Part shown: positions 51,401 to 59,606 of the stretch, piece by piece
Numbering within the stretch: position 1 is the first letter of the stretch
How the letters are laid out: each line of letters opens with the position of its first letter
Assembly (NCBI GenBank): GCA_002336915.1
Contig: DDET01000023.1
Span: forward strand, 33,075 to 97,074
Length of the DNA: 64,000 nucleotides
Direction: 5' to 3'
From: Bacteroidetes bacterium UBA1947
Lineage (GTDB): Bacteria > Bacteroidota > Bacteroidia > Chitinophagales > Chitinophagaceae
Position numbers and translations under genes: made by a program
The notes under the pieces: model-generated
Database searches by the model: none
What the model saw: only the letters and a program-made list of their open reading frames with translations
What the model was told of the DNA's origin: nothing

Positions 51401-53008
51401 ATGGATCAAAAATTAAATATTGACCCGCCGACCCAGAAAGGGCACCCTAAAGGATTGTATGTACTCTTCTTTACCGAGATGTGGGAAAGGTTCAGCTATT
51501 ATGGCATGAGGGCCATCCTTGTACTGTTCATGACCAAGATGCTGGCCTTCGACCCCAAATTCGCATCCGGCATCTACGGTAATTTTACCGCACTGGTATA
51601 CCTGACCCCGCTGATAGGTGGTTTTATATCCGACCGGTACTGGGGCAACCGCCGCTCTATCTTTGCAGGTGGCATTACCATGGCCATAGGGCAATTCGTA
51701 CTGTTTTTTGCCGCATCTTTTGTTCATACCAATATGGACCTGACCAAAACCCTCTTCGTTATAGGCCTTACCGCGCTTGTAATAGGCAATGGCCTGTTCA
51801 AACCAAACATCTCAACAATGGTGAACCAACTGTATAAACCCGGCGACAAAAGGGTGGATGCAGCCTTCTCCATTTTCTATATGGGTATCAACCTTGGCGC
51901 ATTCTTCTCGCCACTTATATGCGGCGGACTTGCTGAAAAAGTGGACTACAAATGGGGCTTTTTTGCTGCAGGCATCGGTATGGCATTGGGACTCGTTGTA
52001 TTCCAGATGCTGAAGAACAAATACATAGTATCAGCAGAAGGACAGCAGATAGGATTGAAACCCAATCGCGCTGCCGACCCCACAACTGTGGTGCCTAACG
52101 ATAGGGAAGCAGACAACGTGGAGCAAGGCGATGCTGCATTAAAACAAGGCGTTACAGGTGCCAAGAAATCAGAATTCAGCATGAAGCGCATAGTGATCTG
52201 GCTGGTGATATATGGCATACTCTGGTTCGTGTTCATGCATTTTGCGCATTTCAACTGGATAAGCACCCTGGTTTTTGCAACTTCTATTTCGGCATCGGGC
52301 TTCATCATAGCAGATCCGACACTGACGAAAGTAGAACGAGACAGGATCATTGTTATTTATATAGCAGCCTTCTTCGTTATCTTCTTCTGGAGTGCATTTG
52401 AACAAGCAGGCGCTTCGCTTACCATCTTTGCCGACCAACAGACGGAAAGACACATCTTTGGCTGGGAAATGCCGGCTAGCTGGTTCCAGTCGGTGAACCC
52501 ATTGGCGATCATTATTTTTGCTCCGCTCTTTGCTGGGATATGGACCAAACTTGGCAAGCGTAACAGGGAACCCGCATCGCCGCTAAAGCAGGCAATGGGT
52601 TTGTTCCTGCTCTGCGTAGGTTATTTTGTAATAGCTGTAGGTGTTAAGGGTGTAGACGGCGCGACAAAAGCCTCTATGTTCTGGCTGTTGGGCATGTATG
52701 TATTGCATACGTTTGGTGAGCTGTGCTTATCTCCTATCGGCTTGTCGATGGTGGCGCGCCTTGCTCCTATGAGGCTTGCATCCTTGCTGATGGGTGTGTG
52801 GTTCCTTGCGAATGCCATGGCCAATGACTTTGCCGGTATGCTGAGCAAACTGTACCCCGAAGGCGGTGTTGCAACCAATTTCTTCGGTTTCCAGGTAGCC
52901 AACCTGCACGACTTCTTTATGATATTTGTTGTTTTGTCGGGTGTCGCAGCTGTTGTGCTGTTCTTCCTCTCAAGGAAAATGCTGAAAATGATGCATGGCC
53001 TGAGATAA
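51401..53008 (+). CDS. Peptide MFS transporter (POT/PTR2 family), copy 1
   Basis: Proton-coupled di/tripeptide symporter of 535 residues with about 14 transmembrane helices. The family signatures are ExxER in TEMWERFSYYGMR (helix 1), the PTR2 motif FSIFYMGINLGAFFSPLICG and GxxxxxPNIST as NGLFKPNISTMV. A charged cytoplasmic loop (about 205-255) lies between the halves. 34-40% similar by eye to the next gene, so a tandem duplicate. Own terminator at 53031. Confidence 0.93.
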   Translation: MDQKLNIDPPTQKGHPKGLYVLFFTEMWERFSYYGMRAILVLFMTKMLAFDPKFASGIYGNFTALVYLTPLIGGFISDRYWGNRRSIFAGGITMAIGQFVLFFAASFVHTNMDLTKTLFVIGLTALVIGNGLFKPNISTMVNQLYKPGDKRVDAAFSIFYMGINLGAFFSPLICGGLAEKVDYKWGFFAAGIGMALGLVVFQMLKNKYIVSAEGQQIGLKPNRAADPTTVVPNDREADNVEQGDAALKQGVTGAKKSEFSMKRIVIWLVIYGILWFVFMHFAHFNWISTLVFATSISASGFIIADPTLTKVERDRIIVIYIAAFFVIFFWSAFEQAGASLTIFADQQTERHIFGWEMPASWFQSVNPLAIIIFAPLFAGIWTKLGKRNREPASPLKQAMGLFLLCVGYFVIAVGVKGVDGATKASMFWLLGMYVLHTFGELCLSPIGLSMVARLAPMRLASLLMGVWFLANAMANDFAGMLSKLYPEGGVATNFFGFQVANLHDFFMIFVVLSGVAAVVLFFLSRKMLKMMHGLR

Positions 53009-53030
53009 GGACAAACCAAAATAGACTTCC

Positions 53031-53058
53031 AAAGCAGGGCTTTTCGGCCCTGCTTTTT
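53031..53058 (+). terminator. Intrinsic terminator after POT copy 1
   Basis: Perfect 10-bp stem (53031-53040 with 53047-53056), loop TTTTCG, followed by T tract. Confidence 0.9.
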
Positions 53059-53125
53059 TTATCCCCCGGATGGCGTTAGTTGGAAATAAAGATTATTTTG
53101 GCATAGTAATAGCAATAGGAAAAGA

Positions 53126-54682
53126 ATGGAAACAAATACAACAGCAGCGGCACAGCTGGACGAGATACAAAATTTTAAAGGCAAATACCCTAAACAATTA
53201 TGGTATTTATTCCTTTCGGAAATGTGGGAACGTTTTTGCTTCTACGGCATGAGAGGTATGCTGACTTTCTTCATGGTAGACCAACTGTTGATGAAGGATG
53301 ATGTGGCCAACCTGCAATATGGCGCTACTCAGGCATTTGTCTATGCATTCACATTTATTGGCGGCCTTTTTGCCGATAAGATATTAGGTTATCGCAAGTC
53401 GTTGTTCTGGGGAGGATTGCTGATGATAACAGGTAGTTGCATTTTGGCCGCAAACCCGCAGCACTTTTTCTTTCTCGGTATCAGCTTCACTATTATCGGT
53501 ACGGGGTTCTTCAAGCCCAATATCTCAACCATGGTGGGTAGCCTGTATAAAGCGGGGGACAGCAGGCGCGATGCAGGTTTCTCCTTGTTCTACTCCGGCA
53601 TCAATATAGGTGCCTTATTGGGTGGTTATGCCTGTGTGGCGATAGGAAAAGGTTATTCATGGAACCTGGCTTTTGGGCTGGCGGCTATCGTTATGACCAT
53701 TAGTTTGCTCACGTTCATATTCACACAAAAATCTTTAGGCCCCATAGGACTTGCCCCTGCGAGACCAAAGCCAGTAAAGGACATGGGCGGAGAAAGCAAT
53801 ACGGGATTTGCGGATGACAGATCGGCCTACGTAGAAAAGCAGCTGCCCAAATGGTATTCATATGCTGTATATATCGGGTCATTGGCTATTATCCCTATTA
53901 TAATGATCATGGTGGCCAAGACTCAGTATACCGACTGGTTTATGTACATCATTGGCCCTTGCACGCTTGTCTACATCTTTTACGAAATGATGAAATACAA
54001 TACGGCGGAGCGCAAAAAACTCATGGCTGCGCTGGTGTTCATTATTTTCTCTATTCTGTTTTGGGCGTTCTTTGAGCAAAGCGGCGGTTCCTTAAGCCTG
54101 TTTGCGGCAAATAACCTGGACCACAATGTTGTGGGCCTTAGCCTGGACCCTAATGGCGTAAATAACGCAGCTAACTCTTTGTTCGTTATCATATTCGCAC
54201 CCATCATCGGGCTTGTATGGCTGGGACTAGCGAAGAAGAAAATAGAGCCTAATACAGTGGTAAAGTTTGGCCTTGGCTTCCTGTTCCTGGCATTAGCTTT
54301 CTACGTATTTTATTACACCCGCTTTTTTGCTGATGCTAATGGTGTTACCTCACTGAACGTATTTACATTCGCTTACCTGGTCATCACTTTCGGTGAACTA
54401 TGCTTATCACCTATAGGCTTGTCGATCATGACCAAGTTATCGCCGAAGCCCTTGCAGGGAGTAATGATGGGCATGTGGTTCCTCGCCAGCGCTTACGGAC
54501 AATATGTGGCGGGCATCCTCGGTGCGGGCATGTCTACTGTTAATGAGCATGCCACACAAACACAGAAACTTATTGCATATACAGATGGCTATAAGCAATT
54601 GGCTATATACGCGCTTATTGCAGGCGTGGTGCTGATCATAATTTCTCCTCTGGTGAAGAAACTGATGCAGGAGATACACTAA
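53126..54682 (+). CDS. Peptide MFS transporter (POT/PTR2 family), copy 2
   Basis: A 518-residue POT symporter with the ExxER motif in SEMWERFCFYGMRGM, the PTR2 stretch FSLFYSGINIGALLGGYACV and GTGFFKPNISTMVGSLY. It differs from copy 1 in loop length and lacks the long acidic loop. The intergenic terminator means the two can be expressed separately. Substrates are probably short peptides used as carbon/nitrogen source. Confidence 0.93.
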   Translation: METNTTAAAQLDEIQNFKGKYPKQLWYLFLSEMWERFCFYGMRGMLTFFMVDQLLMKDDVANLQYGATQAFVYAFTFIGGLFADKILGYRKSLFWGGLLMITGSCILAANPQHFFFLGISFTIIGTGFFKPNISTMVGSLYKAGDSRRDAGFSLFYSGINIGALLGGYACVAIGKGYSWNLAFGLAAIVMTISLLTFIFTQKSLGPIGLAPARPKPVKDMGGESNTGFADDRSAYVEKQLPKWYSYAVYIGSLAIIPIIMIMVAKTQYTDWFMYIIGPCTLVYIFYEMMKYNTAERKKLMAALVFIIFSILFWAFFEQSGGSLSLFAANNLDHNVVGLSLDPNGVNNAANSLFVIIFAPIIGLVWLGLAKKKIEPNTVVKFGLGFLFLALAFYVFYYTRFFADANGVTSLNVFTFAYLVITFGELCLSPIGLSIMTKLSPKPLQGVMMGMWFLASAYGQYVAGILGAGMSTVNEHATQTQKLIAYTDGYKQLAIYALIAGVVLIIISPLVKKLMQEIH

Positions 54683-54703
54683 GAAAGTATAAGATCATAA
54701 TAG

Positions 54704-54731
54704 AAAAGGCGCTGATGAGTCAGCGCCTTTT
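54704..54731 (+). terminator. Intrinsic terminator after POT copy 2
   Basis: Perfect 12-bp stem (54704-54715 with 54720-54731), loop TGAG, T-rich tail. Confidence 0.9.
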
Positions 54732-54748
54732 CTATTGTTGCTATGGAA

Positions 54749-55108
54749 CTAATACATCAATTGCTTCTTAGAGCTGTTCTTCCACCCGGCATCGCTTTTG
54801 TAGTCACTGAAGAAGATCACAAGGTCGGCATCGCTCTTATAGTCCACGAAATATATCTTCTTTTTCGCATCGCTTTTGTATTCGGCAAAGTACCATACAC
54901 CGTCATTGTTACCAGCATCGCTCTTGTAGCTTGCCTTGTAAACTACCAGGTCTGCATCGCTTTTGTACCGGGCTACAAATACTTTTACATCAGCGTCACT
55001 TTTGTACTGGCAGGAATAAACCACCTGTGCCATAGTGCCAGCTGAAAATATGAAGCATACTGCAATTGCCAATAAAGTACTGAATAAGTATTTTCTTTGA
55101 GGTAACAT
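54749..55108 (-). CDS. Secreted YKSDA-repeat protein, DUF6150-like
   Basis: A 119-residue exported protein; start ATG 55108 opens the signal peptide (1-28, ending TMAQ), while the open frame goes to 55264. The mature part is built of six repeats of about 11-16 residues each containing YKSDA (QYKSDAD, RYKSDAD, SYKSDAG, EYKSDAK, DYKSDAD, DYKSDAG) with alternating hydrophobic strands between. This matches the small Bacteroidota DUF6150-type family of unknown function. Divergent from ispD, overlapping its leader. Confidence 0.75.
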   Translation of the reverse strand: MLPQRKYLFSTLLAIAVCFIFSAGTMAQVVYSCQYKSDADVKVFVARYKSDADLVVYKASYKSDAGNNDGVWYFAEYKSDAKKKIYFVDYKSDADLVIFFSDYKSDAGWKNSSKKQLMY

Positions 55109-55150
55109 AATAAAGGTGTTTTTTTGCGTGAGGATACGAATGTAGGAATT

Positions 55151-55843
55151 ATGCCTTATAAAGAAAAATATGCGATAATAGTTGCAGGAGGCAAAGGTGT
55201 CCGTATGGGCAGTGCTGTGCCTAAGCAGTTCCTGCCGCTGGGCGATAGGCCGGTATTGTATCATTCCGTTAAGGCGTTTATGGATGCTTTCCCGGACATC
55301 AAGCTGGTACTTGTCTTACCCGAAGACCATATCAGTTATACCCAAATGTTATTGGAGGCCTTCACAGAGGACCGCATTGAGCTTACGATCGTAACCGGCG
55401 GTGAAACACGCTACCATAGTGTGCAGAACGGATTGAAACAAGTGGAAAGTGAGAGTATTGTATTTGTGCATGATGCCGTCCGCCCATTGCTTACTACCAA
55501 CCTGATAAAAAGATGCTATGAACAGTCCCTTGAAAAAGGCAGCGCTATACCCGTAATACCCGTTACGGACAGTGTCCGCATCATACAGGGCGACGACAGC
55601 AAGCCCCTGGACAGAGAGCAGCTGCGCATTATCCAAACCCCGCAGACCTTCCGTTCCGATATCATAGTCCCTGCCTTTCAACAAGAATATAATATCGCCT
55701 TCACCGACGAGGCAACAGTTGCTGAAGCCAATGGCACGAAAGTTTACCTTATTGATGGCGAGCGAAGCAATATAAAGGTCACTACGCCTGAGGATATGGT
55801 CATTGCTGAGGCTTTGCTCGATGAAAGGATGCACGATGAATAG
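55151..55843 (+). CDS. ispD: 2-C-methyl-D-erythritol 4-phosphate cytidylyltransferase
   Basis: MEP-pathway cytidylyltransferase, 230 residues. IIVAGGKGVRMGSAVPKQFLPLGDRPVL holds the CTP-binding P-loop, and VHDAVRPLL and DSVRIIQG follow. The ATG at 55151 (MPYKEKYA) is chosen over TTG 55124. Its last eight bases overlap the next gene (ATGAATAG), so the two are translationally coupled. Confidence 0.96.
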   Translation: MPYKEKYAIIVAGGKGVRMGSAVPKQFLPLGDRPVLYHSVKAFMDAFPDIKLVLVLPEDHISYTQMLLEAFTEDRIELTIVTGGETRYHSVQNGLKQVESESIVFVHDAVRPLLTTNLIKRCYEQSLEKGSAIPVIPVTDSVRIIQGDDSKPLDREQLRIIQTPQTFRSDIIVPAFQQEYNIAFTDEATVAEANGTKVYLIDGERSNIKVTTPEDMVIAEALLDERMHDE

Positions 55844-56750
55844 ATACTGCCTGATATTTTTGTTGTCTTTAATTGCACCGGATACTTACGGGCAAAAACA
55901 GGATACCAGTATTTTCAAGTACCCCATAAAAATGGATGATGTAGTGGTCTCTGCCACCCGAAAAGGCTGGGACCTGCAGGGCTTCATCCGCAGGGTGAAG
56001 AATGACACTACTTTTTATAAGGCCTTCCGCAGTGTGCACATTGTCTCCTTCAATGCTACGAACGATATCCGCGTTTACGACAAGAACGGCAAGGTGAAAG
56101 CTTCCCTCAATAGTAAAACAAGACAAACCGTTAGCAATGGCTGCCGTACCATGCAGGTGCTGGAAGAAAAAACTACCGGCGACTTCTACAACCGCAGGCA
56201 TCAATACAATTATTATACTGCAGAGCTGTATGGTTATTTGTTCTTCACCATTGGCAAGGTATGCGGCGAGGACAATACTGTGGCAGGCATGCTGAACGTG
56301 AAAGGCAAGGGGCAAATGGAGAAAAGCAAGGCGCAGCTAAAGCAGCTCATGTTCAATCCCGGCGGACATATAAACGGTGTGCCCTTTATGGGCAATAAAG
56401 CTGCCATCTTCGATGATGCAGCCAAGCGCTATGATTTCAAGCTCAGTTCCGAAGAATATGCGGGAGAGGAATGCTATGTATTCCGCGCAGTGCCCAAAAA
56501 GGGAGAGGAAAAGAATGTGGTGTATAATGATTTTGCAACCTGGTTCCGCAAGAGTGATTACGCAATACTGGCCCGCGACTATTCTCTGTCATACAGCACC
56601 GTAGTTTACGACTTCGATGTAAAAATGAAAGTACGCCTGCAGCAAGTAGGCAAGCATTTATTGCCGATGCGGATAGACTACGATGGCAATTGGTATGTGT
56701 TTACCAAAGGCAGGGAACGGGTGAAATTTACAGCAGTGTTTAGTTACTAG
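55836..56750 (+). CDS. Secreted protein of unknown function coupled to ispD
   Basis: A 304-residue exported protein with a signal peptide (MNRYCLIFLLSLI..., cleavage near TYGQ, residue 20). DDVVVSATRKGWDLQGFIRRVKNDTTFYKAFRSVHIVSF resembles the segment between regulatory and plug domains in TonB-dependent receptors. The rest, ending KFTAVFSY, is not recognised. Two Cys pairs (NGCRT and EECYV). It overlaps ispD by 8 bp and the convergent pyrE by 11 bp. No membrane helices beyond the signal. Confidence 0.6.
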   Translation: MNRYCLIFLLSLIAPDTYGQKQDTSIFKYPIKMDDVVVSATRKGWDLQGFIRRVKNDTTFYKAFRSVHIVSFNATNDIRVYDKNGKVKASLNSKTRQTVSNGCRTMQVLEEKTTGDFYNRRHQYNYYTAELYGYLFFTIGKVCGEDNTVAGMLNVKGKGQMEKSKAQLKQLMFNPGGHINGVPFMGNKAAIFDDAAKRYDFKLSSEEYAGEECYVFRAVPKKGEEKNVVYNDFATWFRKSDYAILARDYSLSYSTVVYDFDVKMKVRLQQVGKHLLPMRIDYDGNWYVFTKGRERVKFTAVFSY

Positions 56751-57375
56751 GATTCCAGTTCCCGGGATCTACCCTCCACTTTGCCAGCAGTTCCTTTTGC
56801 TCGGGCAGTACCAGCTTTTTCTCCTCGGCCACTTCCATTAGCGCAGTATAGTTACTGATCGTATGCAGCGAAACTTCCGCATCTTCAAATGCCTTATCCG
56901 CAACCGGGAAGCCGTAAGTGAACAGGCCTATCATACCCATCACCTCGGCACCTGCCTCACGCAGTGCATCTACTACCTGCAGGCTGCTTTTGCCTGTAGA
57001 GATCAGGTCTTCCACCACCACTACTTTCTGTCCGGATTCCAGTACACCTTCTATCTGGTTGCCCATGCCATGTTCCTTGGGTTTTGAGCGCACGTATATG
57101 AATGGAAGTTTCAGCAGGTCGGCAGCCATAACACCATGCGCTATGCCCGCTGTAGCCACGCCGGCTATCACTTCCGCGTCCGGGTAATGCTCCAGCACCA
57201 TATTCGCCAGTTCGCTTTTTACAAAATCGCGTACGTAGGGGTATGATAATACCTTACGGTTATCGCAATAAACGGGCGAACGCCAGCCCGATGCCCATGT
57301 GTAGGGGTTTTGCAGGTTGACTTGTAAAGCCTTAATTTGCAGCAGCTTTTCGGCAAAGTGTTTTTGAGTGCTCAT
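56740..57375 (-). CDS. pyrE: Orotate phosphoribosyltransferase
   Basis: Pyrimidine step 5, 211 residues. PRPP-binding motif VVVVEDLISTGKSS, SGWRSPVYCDNRKVLSYP and AGVATAGIAHGVMAADLL are characteristic. ATG 57375 (MSTQKHFAEKLLQIKALQ) is chosen; the frame goes on to 57432. A promoter TAGGTTTG with TTG 20 bp upstream predicts transcription start only a few bases before the ATG. The 3' end overlaps the ispD-coupled gene. Confidence 0.95.
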   Translation of the reverse strand: MSTQKHFAEKLLQIKALQVNLQNPYTWASGWRSPVYCDNRKVLSYPYVRDFVKSELANMVLEHYPDAEVIAGVATAGIAHGVMAADLLKLPFIYVRSKPKEHGMGNQIEGVLESGQKVVVVEDLISTGKSSLQVVDALREAGAEVMGMIGLFTYGFPVADKAFEDAEVSLHTISNYTALMEVAEEKKLVLPEQKELLAKWRVDPGNWNPSN

Positions 57376-57384
57376 ATCGGGCAG

Positions 57385-57392
57385 CAAACCTA
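57385..57392 (-). promoter_or_regulatory. Predicted promoter of pyrE
   Basis: TAGGTTTG on the minus strand with TTG (57413-57415 as CAA on +) 20 bp upstream; implies a nearly leaderless mRNA. Confidence 0.5.
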
Positions 57393-57470
57393 CACCCAAA
57401 TAGGCTATTTTACAAAAAGCAAGGTGAAACACAGGCTGGCCCTGGCACGGAAATATTAAAAGATAACGAG

Positions 57471-58109
57471 ATGCAGGATTTTGTACAGAAAATATACTAC
57501 AATAATAAGCCGCTTATCCTTACCACGAGCAGGGAGGCATTTCTTGCAGAAAACCCTGCGGCAGAAGGCTATCTTTCTTATACCGGCGCATTCCCACGCC
57601 ACTATCGCCTTGCGATACAGCATTTAGATAAAGTAGGCACCTTAGGTGCCATTATAGAAGATGTTTCGGAGCGGTCGTTGCAGGAAGAGCTATATGCTAT
57701 TTATGCCCCTATCGACGCTGCAGGCGGCGTGGTGTTTGACGAAACGGGACGCGTGCTGATGATATACCGCCGTGGCAAGTGGGACCTGCCTAAAGGCAAG
57801 CGCGATGATGGCGAGGCCATAGATTATTGTGCCCTGCGCGAAGTGAGTGAGGAAACCGGCCTTGAGCAATTAACCCTTGCCGAGCAGATATGCGAGACCT
57901 ATCACGTCTATTCCCAAAACAAGGAGAACCTGCTGAAACACACCGTTTGGTTCCGCATGTACGGCACACACAAGGAGAAGCTGGTGCCCCAAAAAGAAGA
58001 GAATATCCTTGAAGCCCGCTGGCTGGGCGAAGAACACCTGGCCCCAATAGTCTTTAAATCTTACGAGGCTATTAAGGAAGTATTGCGGCAGGCAGGGGTT
58101 AAGTGGTGA
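57471..58109 (+). CDS. NUDIX hydrolase
   Basis: A 212-residue NUDIX-fold hydrolase. The Nudix box is complete around residues 110-132: GKRDDGEAIDYCALREVSEETGL. The N-terminal 90 residues form a separate small domain seen in related Bacteroidota proteins. Substrate probably a nucleoside diphosphate derivative. Divergent from pyrE; followed 51 bp later by the toxin-antitoxin pair. Confidence 0.88.
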   Translation: MQDFVQKIYYNNKPLILTTSREAFLAENPAAEGYLSYTGAFPRHYRLAIQHLDKVGTLGAIIEDVSERSLQEELYAIYAPIDAAGGVVFDETGRVLMIYRRGKWDLPKGKRDDGEAIDYCALREVSEETGLEQLTLAEQICETYHVYSQNKENLLKHTVWFRMYGTHKEKLVPQKEENILEARWLGEEHLAPIVFKSYEAIKEVLRQAGVKW

Positions 58110-58160
58110 ATCTCCACCCACAAAAAATGATTAAATTGCATTATCTGACAGACGGAATAT

Positions 58161-58412
58161 ATGACCACAGCAGCAATAAGAAATAAACTGTACGACTTCA
58201 TTCGCGTAGCCGACGACAAAAAACTTCAGGCTATCTACCACTTGCTCGAAAACGAAATTGAACAAACGAACGAATGGTGGAAGGACAAACAAATTGTTGC
58301 AGAATTGGATGCCCGTTATAATGCATTGGAGTCAGGCACAGATAAAGGAGTTACCAAGGAGCAACTGAAATCGTCTGTGGATAAAGTAAGGCAGAAGAAA
58401 TATGGCAAGTAA
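58161..58412 (+). CDS. Putative antitoxin of ParE-type pair
   Basis: An 83-residue acidic/helical protein (RNKLYDFIRVADDKKLQAIYHLLENEIEQT). It directly precedes and overlaps a RelE/ParE toxin by 11 bp, the usual antitoxin-first order. No recognised DNA-binding fold, so the call rests on context. It has a KSSVDKVRQKKYGK tail that could bind the toxin. Confidence 0.6.
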   Translation: MTTAAIRNKLYDFIRVADDKKLQAIYHLLENEIEQTNEWWKDKQIVAELDARYNALESGTDKGVTKEQLKSSVDKVRQKKYGK

Positions 58413-58707
58413 CGCCCCTTATTCCAGTATCTTATCCGGGCGTGCACAAAGAGAGATTTTAACTTCCTGGGAGTGGTACGAAGAACGACAAAGGGGCTTA
58501 GGCGATCGTTTTATCGAAGAAGTACTAAATAAGATCAATACCATTGAAAGAAATCCGGATGCATTTTCAATAAAGCACAAATCTTATAGGGAAGCGGCCC
58601 TCGCAGTATTTCCTGTCGTTGTTATTTACCGCGTTAATAAAAGGCAGAAAAGTATTAAAGTCGTGGCAATATTTCATACGGCCCGGAACTACAAGAATAA
58701 GTATTAA
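58402..58707 (+). CDS. RelE/ParE-family toxin
   Basis: A 101-residue protein with RelE/ParE fold features: SGRAQREILTSWEWYEERQRGLGDRFIEEVLNKINTIERNPDAF, then VFPVVVIYRVNKRQKSIKVVAIFHTARN. These match the ParE arrangement with C-terminal His/Arg. Target cannot be stated (gyrase or ribosome). Expressed with the upstream antitoxin by 11-bp overlap. Confidence 0.8.
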   Translation: MASNAPYSSILSGRAQREILTSWEWYEERQRGLGDRFIEEVLNKINTIERNPDAFSIKHKSYREAALAVFPVVVIYRVNKRQKSIKVVAIFHTARNYKNKY

Positions 58708-58795
58708 TATTCTTTAAGATGGCCTTTAAATATATAAGGCAGTGTTAATAATATACATGTTCCCGGCTTTCAGCTGAAAACTTCAACAATCCTGT

Positions 58796-58803
58796 TATTT
58801 TTG
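58796..58803 (+). promoter_or_regulatory. Predicted -7 element for rfbF
   Basis: TATTTTTG on +, about 30 bp upstream of the rfbF ATG at 58833; matches TAnnTTTG. Confidence 0.55.
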
Positions 58804-58832
58804 TAGCATATCTATAATATCAAGACACCCCA

Positions 58833-59606
58833 ATGAAGGTAGTAATATTTGCAGGCGGCCGTGGTACCCGTATATCCGAGGAGTCGTCCCTAAGGCCCAA
58901 ACCCATGATAGAGATAGGTGGCAAGCCCATCCTCTGGCATATAATGAAAATATATGCTGCCTATGGCCATACCGAGTTCATCATCTGCCTGGGCTATAAG
59001 GGCTGGCTGATAAAGGAATACTTTGCCAATTACTTCCTGCATAATGCCGATATGACCGTCGACCTGTCGAACAACTCGATGGAGATACACCAGAACAATG
59101 CGGAGCCATTCAAAGTCTCCCTGATAGATACAGGGCTTGATACCATGACCGCAGGCAGGCTGAAACGCGTATTGCCTTATGTAGGTAATGAGCCCTTCAT
59201 GCTCACCTATGGCGACGGAGTTTGTAATGTGGATATAGACGAACTATTGAAGTTCCACAAGGCCAGCGGCAAGATATGCACCATGACCGCCATACAGGCT
59301 ACCAGCCGTTTTGGCGTTATCAAGATGGAAGACGATGGCACCATAGATAGCTTTGAAGAAAAACCTGCCGACTCCGGCACCTGGATAAACGGGGGCTTCT
59401 TTGTGATAGAACCGGGCATAGCAAAATACCTGCATGCCGATGCCGACGATATAATGTGGGAGCGCCAGCCTATGGACGACCTGGCCAAGGACAGGCAGAT
59501 AGCGGCATACCGCCACCACGATTTCTGGAAATGCATGGATACCCTGCGCGATAAAGAAGAATTGGAACACCTTTGGCAAACAGAACCTTTATGGAAAAAG
59601 TGGTAA
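58833..59606 (+). CDS. rfbF: Glucose-1-phosphate cytidylyltransferase
   Basis: Makes CDP-glucose from glucose 1-phosphate and CTP, 257 residues. FAGGRGTRISEESSLRPKPMIEIGGKPILWHIMKIYA is the near-invariant start of RfbF/DdhA, followed by YGDGVCNVDID. First gene of a three-gene CDP-deoxysugar operon. It overlaps rfbG by 16 bp. Confidence 0.96.
   Translation: MKVVIFAGGRGTRISEESSLRPKPMIEIGGKPILWHIMKIYAAYGHTEFIICLGYKGWLIKEYFANYFLHNADMTVDLSNNSMEIHQNNAEPFKVSLIDTGLDTMTAGRLKRVLPYVGNEPFMLTYGDGVCNVDIDELLKFHKASGKICTMTAIQATSRFGVIKMEDDGTIDSFEEKPADSGTWINGGFFVIEPGIAKYLHADADDIMWERQPMDDLAKDRQIAAYRHHDFWKCMDTLRDKEELEHLWQTEPLWKKW

Noticed and set aside
53001..53010. A CTGAGA stretch suggesting a thiamine riboswitch
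   Set aside because: It is the 3' end of the POT transporter gene with no supporting stems.
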